Assembly: GCA_018882625.1 (NCBI GenBank)
Contig: VERO01000185.1
Coordinates: 1 to 5,041 of the forward strand
DNA: 5,041 nucleotides
Reading direction: 5' to 3'
Origin: Phycisphaerales bacterium
Lineage (GTDB): Bacteria > Planctomycetota > Phycisphaerae > Phycisphaerales > SM1A02
The stretch's first letter is position 1, and each line of letters begins with the position of its first letter. The notes under the pieces are model-generated. The model saw only the letters and a list, made by a program, of their open reading frames with translations, had not been told where the DNA came from and did not search any database. Positions 1 to 5,041 of the stretch are shown here, in pieces. The translations under genes were made by a program, and so were the position numbers.

Positions 1-3000
1 CCTCTCGCGCATCGCCTCGACGACCACGTAGAGCGTGGGCGTGAGCAGCAGCGTGATCGTGGTGCCGATCAGCAGGCCGCCCACCACCACGTACCCGATC
101 GAGTGGCGGCTGTTGGCGCCGGGGCCCGCGGCAAGCGCCAGCGGCAGCGCGCCGAGGATGAACGCGAAGCTCGTCATCAGGATCGGCCGCAGGCGCAGGC
201 GTGCCGCAGTGCGTGCAGCCTCGATCGGGGTCGCTCCGCGGTCGCTCGCCTCCTTCGCGAACTCCACGATGAGGATGGCATTCTTCGCCGCCAGGCCGAC
301 GAGCATCACCAGGCCGATCTGCGCGTACACGTCGAGCGGGTTGCCCATCAGGTGGAGGCTCAGGAGCGCGCCGAGCACGGCCCCCGGCACCGCGAGCACG
401 ACCAGCAGGGGAAGCAGCCAGCTCTCGTACTGCGCGGCCAGCAGCAGGAACACGGCGATGATCGACAGCGTGAAGACGATCGGCGCGGCATTTCCCGCCT
501 CGATCTGCTGCATGATGATGCCGGTCCACTCCATGTCGAACCCCTTGGTCATGGTGGCGGCCGAAACCTCCTCCATGGCCTTGATCGCATCGCCACTGGA
601 GAATCCCGGCGCGGTGTTGCCGTTGACCTGCACGGAGTTCATGGCGTTGTAGTGGGTGACCACGTCGCCGCCGGGCTGTGCCGTGACTGCGCAGAACGCG
701 GCCAGCGGAGTCATGCTGCCGCTCCTCGAGCGCACGTAGAGCTTCTCGAGGTCCTCGGGCGACATGCGGCTGGGCGCGTCGGCCTGCACGTACACCTGGT
801 AGACCTTGCCGAAGCGGTTGAACTGGTTGACGAAGGACGAGCCGAACTGGGCTTGGAGGGTGGAGAACACGTCGCCGACGTTCACGCCTAGGGCCTCTGC
901 CTTGGTGCGGTCGACCTCGAGGTAGATCTGGGGGACTCCCGTGCTCCATGTGGTGGTGAGCCCGGTCACCTCAGGCATCGTGCGGGCCTTGGCGATGAAC
1001 TGCTGCGCGACCTCCCAGAGCTGGTCGCCGCCGGCGCCCGTCAGGTCATTGATCTGCAGCTGGAACCCGCCGACATTGCCCAGGCCCGGGATCGCCGGCG
1101 GGGGCACCGCGAAGGCGACGGCTCCGGGCACCGATTGGAACGCGCGGTTGCAGCTGTCGATGATGTCGAACGCGGACTTGCCCTTCCCGCGGGCGTCCCA
1201 GTCGTCGAGCACTGGGATCATGAATCCCCAGTAGGTCTGGTTCGCGTTGGTGAGGAAGTTGGTGCCGTTGATCTGGATCACGGACTTGACGCCCGGCTGG
1301 GCTGCGATGATCTCGCGAAGGCGATCCGACTGCTCCTGGAGGCGCGGCAGCGACGCGCCGGGCGGGAGCTGGTACAGCACGAAGAAGTAGCCGTTGTCCT
1401 CGTCAGGGATGAATGCGGTGGGCGAGCGCATGCCTAGCCATGCCGCACCGGCCAGGAGGGCCAGCAGCGCAGCGACGACGCCCTTCCATGCGTGCCCGAG
1501 CGCGCCGACAAGCGCCTCGTACCCATGCTCGAGGCGCGAGAAGGCGGAGTTGAAGATGCCCAGCGGGCCGCGCGTGGCCCGCGTGTGGCTGCCCCCAGTC
1601 AGGAGGGCCGCGCAGAGCGCAGGGCTCAGCGTCAGCGAGTTGATGCCGGAGAAGACCACGCTCACCGCGATGGTCATCGCGAACTGGTTGTAGAGCTGCC
1701 CGGTCATCCCGGGCATCAGCGAGGCGGGGACGAACACCGCCACGAGCGCAAGCGTCGTCGCGACGATCGGGCCCATCACCTCGCGCATCGCGCGGCTGGC
1801 CGCACGGCGGGGGTCCGTCTCGCCCTCCTCGAACTTGCGCTCCACGTTCTCGACGACCACGATCGCGTCATCGACGACGAGGCCGATGGCGAGCACGAGC
1901 CCGAGCATCGAGAGCGTGTTGATCGAGAATCCGAGGGCCAGCAGCACGATGAACGTGGCGAGCAGGCTCACGGGGATCGCGATCATCGGGATCAGCGTGG
2001 TCTTCAGGCGCTGCAGGAAGACGAAGATCACGATGAGCACGAGCGCCATCGCCTCGAAGAGCGTCTCCACGAGCTCAGAGATGCTGGCCGAGATGAAGAG
2101 CGTGCTGTCGAAGCAGATCCCGCCCTGCACGCCGTCCGGGAACGACGCCTGCAGGTCGGCCATCACCTTGCGGACGCCCTCCGCAACGGCGAGCGCGTTG
2201 GCCTCGGGGTTCTGGTAGATGCCCAGCAGCGCCGAGGGCTTGCCGTCCAGCGACGACCTGGTGCTGTAGTTCACGGCGCCCAGCTCGACGCGCGCGATGT
2301 CCTTGAGGCGGAGCACGCCGCCATCCGGGGTCGTGCGGACGATGATCTCCTCGAACTGCGAGACCTGCGTGAGCCGGCCCTCGGCTGTCACCTGCAGCGT
2401 CAGGTCCGGCCTCCCGGAGCTCGGCTCTGCGCCGGTGTTGCCTGCCACGACATCCTGGTTCTGCGCGCGGATGGCATCCTGCACCTCGTCGCCGGTGAGC
2501 CCAAGCGCAGCCATCTTCTGCGTGTCCATCCAGATGCGCACGGAGTACTGGAGGAGGCCGAAGTTGGTCACGCCGCCGACCCCGGGCACGCGCTGGAGCG
2601 CCGGCGTGATGACGATGTCCGCGTAGTTGCCGAGGAACTGGCTGTCGTATGAGCCGTCAGGCGAGGTGAGGCTCGGCACGATCACCAGGTTGGTCGACTG
2701 CTTCTTGAAGGTGACGCCCTGGCGCTGCGCAGCCTCCGGGAGCTGCGCGAGGCTGCTGTTGGCGTAGTTCTGGACGTCCACCGCGCCGATGTCGAGGTCG
2801 TAGCCCACCTCGAACGTCACGGTGATGTTGGAGGATCCGGATGCCGTGCTCGTGCTCGACATGTAGATCATGCCGGGCACGCCGTTGATGGCGAGCTCGA
2901 GCGGGCGGGTGACGCTGTCGCCGGTGACCTGCGCGTTCGCGCCGGGATAGGTCGCGGTCACCTGCACGACGCCAGGCACCACGTTGGGGAACTGCGCGAC

Positions 3001-3093
3001 CGGGAGCACCTTCAGCGCGATGTATCCGCCGAGCGCCATCAGGATGGCGATGACGCCGGCAAAGATCGGCCGCTTGATGAAGAAGTCGATCAT
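1..3093 (-). CDS. RND multidrug efflux permease, AcrB/MexB (HAE1) type, C-terminus cut by window edge
   Basis: Inner-membrane proton/substrate antiporter, the motor of a tripartite efflux pump. I translated 1031 codons from the ATG at 3093 to base 1 with no stop; AcrB has 1049 residues, so only a short cytoplasmic tail is probably missing. The start is MIDFFIKRPIFAGV, the typical family opening, followed by TM1 (about 10-32). The first periplasmic porter/docking loop runs to about 335, TM2-TM6 span about 339-495, TM7 about 534-552, the second periplasmic loop about 555-870, and TM8-TM12 about 872-1025. The proton-relay residues are all present: D408 and D409 in TM4 (AIGLVVDDAI), K937 in TM10 (GLAAKNAILIVEF), and R967 and T974 in RLRPILMTS, matching AcrB D407, D408, K940, R971 and T978. 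ALCA at 492-495 after TM6 is also family-typical. It is the last of the three genes seen and overlaps the adaptor by 4 bases. Family assignment is very secure; substrate is not predictable. Confidence 0.97.
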   Translation of the reverse strand, partial: MIDFFIKRPIFAGVIAILMALGGYIALKVLPVAQFPNVVPGVVQVTATYPGANAQVTGDSVTRPLELAINGVPGMIYMSSTSTASGSSNITVTFEVGYDLDIGAVDVQNYANSSLAQLPEAAQRQGVTFKKQSTNLVIVPSLTSPDGSYDSQFLGNYADIVITPALQRVPGVGGVTNFGLLQYSVRIWMDTQKMAALGLTGDEVQDAIRAQNQDVVAGNTGAEPSSGRPDLTLQVTAEGRLTQVSQFEEIIVRTTPDGGVLRLKDIARVELGAVNYSTRSSLDGKPSALLGIYQNPEANALAVAEGVRKVMADLQASFPDGVQGGICFDSTLFISASISELVETLFEAMALVLIVIFVFLQRLKTTLIPMIAIPVSLLATFIVLLALGFSINTLSMLGLVLAIGLVVDDAIVVVENVERKFEEGETDPRRAASRAMREVMGPIVATTLALVAVFVPASLMPGMTGQLYNQFAMTIAVSVVFSGINSLTLSPALCAALLTGGSHTRATRGPLGIFNSAFSRLEHGYEALVGALGHAWKGVVAALLALLAGAAWLGMRSPTAFIPDEDNGYFFVLYQLPPGASLPRLQEQSDRLREIIAAQPGVKSVIQINGTNFLTNANQTYWGFMIPVLDDWDARGKGKSAFDIIDSCNRAFQSVPGAVAFAVPPPAIPGLGNVGGFQLQINDLTGAGGDQLWEVAQQFIAKARTMPEVTGLTTTWSTGVPQIYLEVDRTKAEALGVNVGDVFSTLQAQFGSSFVNQFNRFGKVYQVYVQADAPSRMSPEDLEKLYVRSRSGSMTPLAAFCAVTAQPGGDVVTHYNAMNSVQVNGNTAPGFSSGDAIKAMEEVSAATMTKGFDMEWTGIIMQQIEAGNAAPIVFTLSIIAVFLLLAAQYESWLLPLLVVLAVPGAVLGALLSLHLMGNPLDVYAQIGLVMLVGLAAKNAILIVEFAKEASDRGATPIEAARTAARLRLRPILMTSFAFILGALPLALAAGPGANSRHSIGYVVVGGLLIGTTITLLLTPTLYVVVEAMRER
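3090..3093 (-). other. ATGA stop/start overlap between adaptor and permease genes
   Basis: The minus strand reads ATGA, joining the permease ATG and the adaptor TGA. Unlike the OMF/adaptor junction, the bases just upstream (CCAAGCCCTCGCC) hold no convincing Shine-Dalgarno sequence. Permease translation may therefore depend mainly on ribosomes finishing the adaptor; that dependence is inference. The start is supported by the family-typical N-terminus MIDFFIKRP. Confidence 0.88.
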
Positions 3094-4352
3094 GGCGAGG
3101 GCTTGGCTTCAGGCGCCGCGGGCTGGCCCTCGGGAGCGGCAGGCTTGGGCGCGGGCGCGGGCGCGGTTGGCTGGCCCTCGGGCGGCGCCGGCTTCGGCGC
3201 GGGCGCCTCGGCGACCTTGGCGCCCGGAGCGAGGCGACCCTGGCCTTGGACGATCACGCGCGCATCAGGCGAGAGTCCGCTGCCGATCACGAGACCTGCA
3301 CCACCGAACCCGATGACCTCCACGTTCGCCGACTTCGCGGTCTGCTCGGGCGTGACCGTCCACACGATCGCGGCGGCCGTCTGGTAGACGATCGCGGGCT
3401 GGGGCACGGAAATGGCGCTCTTGAGCACGCGCTGCGGAAGGCTCACGGAGAGGTACTGGCCTGGCAGGATCGCCAGATCCGGGTTCGCAACCTCGATCCG
3501 TGCGATGATCGTGCTGGTGGACGAGTCCACGGCATTGTTGACGAACACCACCTTGCCGGTGCTTGACCAGGTGCCGCCCGGATCCTTGACGGGCACGTTC
3601 GACGCGCCACTGGACTGGAGCGCGCGCAGCGCCGGGATGTCGCTGGCGACCGGGGAGAACTCGACCCAGATCGGGTCGAGCTGCCGCACGTCGGTGAGGT
3701 TGCCGTTGCTCTCGGGCTTCACGAGCGTGCCTTCGTACACGCGCGTCCTGCTCGCCTGGCCGCGCACAGGGCTGGCGATGGTGCAGTAGCTGAGGTTGAG
3801 CGTGGCGTTGTCGACGCCTGCCGCGGCTGCGAGGACGCCCGCCTTGGCGCCGAGCCACTTCGCCTCCAGCTCATCGAACTCCTCGCGCGAGATCGCGCCG
3901 GATGCCACAAGGGGCTTGTTGCGCTCGTACTTCTGGGTGGCGTCGAAGAGGGTCGCCTCCGATGCGGCGAGCTGCGCCTGCGCCTGCTCGAGCGCGATCC
4001 TGTAGGGCGCGGGGTCGAGCTCGTACATGAGCTGGCCTGCATCCACCATGGCGCCATCGGCGTACCGCTGCCTGAGCAGCCAGCCCTCGACGCGCGCATC
4101 AATCTCCACCGTGCGCACGCTGACCGCCTGCGCGGGGTAGTCGCGCGAGATGGTGACGTCGCTCACGGTGGCGGGCACGGACACGACTGGAGCCGCCGGC
4201 CGCTCCGGCGGTGCGCTGCGCTTGGAGCATGCGGAGCCTGCGACGGCGCAGAGTGCCGCCAGTCCTGCGCATGCGGCAGCGCGGGCTGATGGGGCGCTGA
4301 CATGAGATGGGGCGCGTTGCACCTGTGGCGAGCGGGGGATTCTGCAGGTCAT
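3090..4352 (-). CDS. RND efflux periplasmic adaptor (membrane fusion protein), AcrA/MexA type, probable lipoprotein
   Basis: Periplasmic adaptor of 420 residues that couples the RND permease to the outer-membrane channel. Domains in order: signal region 1-42 with a hydrophobic Ala/Leu/Cys stretch (about 25-41) ending in a possible lipobox GSAC with Cys42; first half of the barrel-sandwich (lipoyl-like) domain about 80-113, with the EGWL turn and the LDPAPY motif at 112-117; alpha-helical hairpin about 118-183; second lipoyl half at 187-213 (NLSYCTIASPVRG); beta-barrel about 220-310 (LDPIWVEFSP, then NPDLAILPGQYLSVSLP); membrane-proximal domain about 311-380. A Pro/Ala/Lys-rich tail from about 382 to 420 carries a tandem repeat and goes beyond the usual fold. 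The ATG at 4352 is chosen because it has a good ribosome-binding site and overlaps the OMF stop; a GTG at codon 11 is a possible alternative start. The gene lies between the OMF and permease genes with 4-base overlaps on both sides, fitting co-translation. Membrane anchoring by lipid is likely but the -3 residue (Gly39) is not the usual Leu. Confidence 0.96.
   Translation of the reverse strand: MTCRIPRSPQVQRAPSHVSAPSARAAACAGLAALCAVAGSACSKRSAPPERPAAPVVSVPATVSDVTISRDYPAQAVSVRTVEIDARVEGWLLRQRYADGAMVDAGQLMYELDPAPYRIALEQAQAQLAASEATLFDATQKYERNKPLVASGAISREEFDELEAKWLGAKAGVLAAAAGVDNATLNLSYCTIASPVRGQASRTRVYEGTLVKPESNGNLTDVRQLDPIWVEFSPVASDIPALRALQSSGASNVPVKDPGGTWSSTGKVVFVNNAVDSSTSTIIARIEVANPDLAILPGQYLSVSLPQRVLKSAISVPQPAIVYQTAAAIVWTVTPEQTAKSANVEVIGFGGAGLVIGSGLSPDARVIVQGQGRLAPGAKVAEAPAPKPAPPEGQPTAPAPAPKPAAPEGQPAAPEAKPSP
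3111..3206 (-). repeat. Two-copy 48-base tandem repeat encoding a Pro/Ala/Lys-rich 16-residue unit
   Basis: Adaptor residues 383-398 read APAPKPAPPEGQPTAP and residues 399-414 read APAPKPAAPEGQPAAP, differing at only two of 16 positions. The DNA repeats with the same 48-base period; for instance the plus-strand string GGCTGGCCCTCGGG begins at 3121 and again at 3169. The units (3159-3206 and 3111-3158 in minus-strand order) make up most of the tail after the membrane-proximal domain. The composition suggests a flexible, extended segment. An in-frame duplication is the simplest origin. Confidence 0.9.
4349..4352 (-). other. ATGA stop/start overlap between OMF and adaptor genes
   Basis: On the minus strand the four bases read ATGA: the adaptor ATG and the OMF TGA share two bases. 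This is the standard arrangement for translational coupling, in which ribosomes ending one gene restart on the next. Together with the ribosome-binding site just upstream, it supports the adaptor start. It also means no promoter or terminator separates the genes. Confidence 0.9.
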
Positions 4353-5041
4353 GGCGTCTCCGCGGGCGCGTTGCCGTCAGGGAGTGGAGGTGGGGAGGCG
4401 AACATGTTCGGTCCGCTCGACGTGAACGCGCCCTCGCCGACGGCGGGAATCGGCACGTTCTCCCAGCCGCCGCCGAGCGAGCGGTAGAGCTCGACGAGGT
4501 TGCTGGCGGCGAGTCCGCGCGCCTGCGAGTAGCCGTTCTCCGCCTCGAGCACGGTCTGCGCGAACTGCAGCAGCTGCGTGAGGTTGACCGTGCCGGCGCG
4601 GTAGCGCGCGAGCGCGAGGTCGTAGGTGTCGCGCACGTCGCCTAGGGTCTTCTCGAACTCGCTGAGCTGCGCACGCGCACCGGCGTAGTTGCCAAGCGCG
4701 GTCTGCACCTCGCTCGCGGCCCTCAGCACCGTTTCGCGCCACTGGATCTCCATCTCCAGGGCGAGCGCCTCGGCCTGCCGGACCTGGCTCGCCGTGAGGC
4801 CCGCGTTGAAGAAGTTCCAGGAGAAGGTCGGGCCGACGCCGTACGTCTGGTTGGCGATGTTGCCCAGACCGGAGAAGTTCACCGCCGCGATCTGCCACGT
4901 GCCGACGATGGAGAGCTGCGGGAAGTAGCCCGTCTCGGCCACGCCGATCTCGGCCGTCGCCGCCATGAGCTCGCGCTCCATCTGGAGCACGTCGGCGCGC
5001 CGGCGCAGCAGGTCGCCGGGGATGCCGATGGAGACCTCCCC
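4349..5041 (-). CDS. Outer-membrane efflux channel (TolC/OprM/NodT family), C-terminal half, 5' end outside window
   Basis: Exit duct of the pump, expected to be a trimeric outer-membrane beta-barrel with a long periplasmic alpha-helical tunnel. The window holds 230 codons plus the TGA stop; the frame stays open to base 5041, so the gene starts beyond the window. Family members are usually about 450-500 residues, so roughly half is missing, including the signal sequence. The visible part opens with GIPGDLLRRRADV, equivalent to the conserved NodT/OprM 'P-S-x-LL-x-RRPD-I' segment, followed by an AxIGVAxxxYFPQLSI stretch typical of the second repeat of the family. Long helices rich in Ala, Glu and Gln follow (LARYRAGTVNLTQLLQFAQ is the classic 'RYxxGxxxxLxxL' motif), then LYRSLGGGW, the usual C-terminal landmark. 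About 35 residues continue past GGGW and are rich in Pro, Gly and Ser. A GTG (4990) and an ATG (4981) inside this frame are not credible starts because the homology continues upstream of them. The stop overlaps the adaptor start. Confidence 0.95.
   Translation of the reverse strand, partial: GEVSIGIPGDLLRRRADVLQMERELMAATAEIGVAETGYFPQLSIVGTWQIAAVNFSGLGNIANQTYGVGPTFSWNFFNAGLTASQVRQAEALALEMEIQWRETVLRAASEVQTALGNYAGARAQLSEFEKTLGDVRDTYDLALARYRAGTVNLTQLLQFAQTVLEAENGYSQARGLAASNLVELYRSLGGGWENVPIPAVGEGAFTSSGPNMFASPPPLPDGNAPAETP
4358..4361 (-). promoter_or_regulatory. Shine-Dalgarno site of the adaptor gene
   Basis: GGAG on the minus strand lies five bases before the adaptor ATG (GGAGACGCCATG). It sits inside the last codons of the OMF gene. 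Sequence and spacing are suitable for a ribosome-binding site and decide in favour of the ATG at 4352 over the downstream GTG at codon 11. Confidence 0.7.

Noticed and set aside
1492..2652. A 386-codon open frame on the plus strand, plus other plus-strand frames at 35-652, 103-891 and 3246-3566
   Set aside because: They lie antisense to the RND permease or adaptor coding frames, have shadow-like composition (very rich in Arg, His, Glu, Asp or in Ser, Arg), show no recognisable domain, and are expected from GC-rich DNA opposite a strongly biased coding frame.
3121..3216. The short tandem repeat as a CRISPR array or regulatory iteron
   Set aside because: There are only two in-frame units with no spacers, fully inside a coding sequence, and the periodicity is explained by a protein-level duplication.
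2984..3316. A plus-strand frame spanning the adaptor/permease junction
   Set aside because: It is antisense to both genes; its Ala/Arg/Pro-rich second half is only the reverse reading of the adaptor repeat.
3265..3858. Minus-strand open frames overlapping the adaptor (also 3719-4102) and the OMF (4377-4898) in other frames
   Set aside because: They are out-of-frame readings of genes whose true frames have clear family motifs; their composition is Arg/Ala/Ser-rich and they have no domain signature.
4349..4990. Treating the OMF as a short complete gene starting at GTG 4990 or ATG 4981
   Set aside because: The frame stays open upstream and encodes the conserved GIPGDLLRRRADV segment of the family, so the true start is outside the window.

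Overview
The window lies entirely within one minus-strand operon for a tripartite RND (resistance-nodulation-division) efflux pump. Reading along the minus strand from position 5041 down to 1, it holds the C-terminal half of a TolC/OprM/NodT-type outer-membrane factor (OMF), a complete periplasmic adaptor of the AcrA/MexA type (MFP), and an almost complete inner-membrane RND permease of the AcrB/MexB (HAE1) type. The OMF is cut by the right edge and the permease by the left edge. There is no intergenic DNA: each junction is a 4-base ATGA overlap, so there is no room for a promoter or terminator inside the window. The promoter and any regulator gene must lie beyond position 5041, if they are adjacent at all.

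The organism is a diderm (Gram-negative-type) bacterium with GC-rich DNA; a line I counted by hand is about two-thirds G+C, and third codon positions are strongly G/C. That composition explains the many long, meaningless open frames on the opposite strand. The sequence alone does not fix the phylum. I would not go beyond 'high-GC diderm, for example a proteobacterium or a planctomycete relative'.

The three products should work together. The permease uses the proton gradient to take up amphiphilic substrates from the periplasm or outer leaflet. The adaptor, probably lipid-anchored, joins the permease to the OMF, and the OMF channel releases the substrate outside the cell. The permease keeps its full set of proton-relay residues, so it looks functional.

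I did not find an undescribed system. The points worth a second look are modest: the OMF-MFP-RND gene order with double ATGA coupling, a 16-residue tandem repeat in a Pro/Ala-rich adaptor tail, a permease substrate pocket that by hand alignment has lost most of the AcrB phenylalanines, and a C-terminal extension on the OMF.
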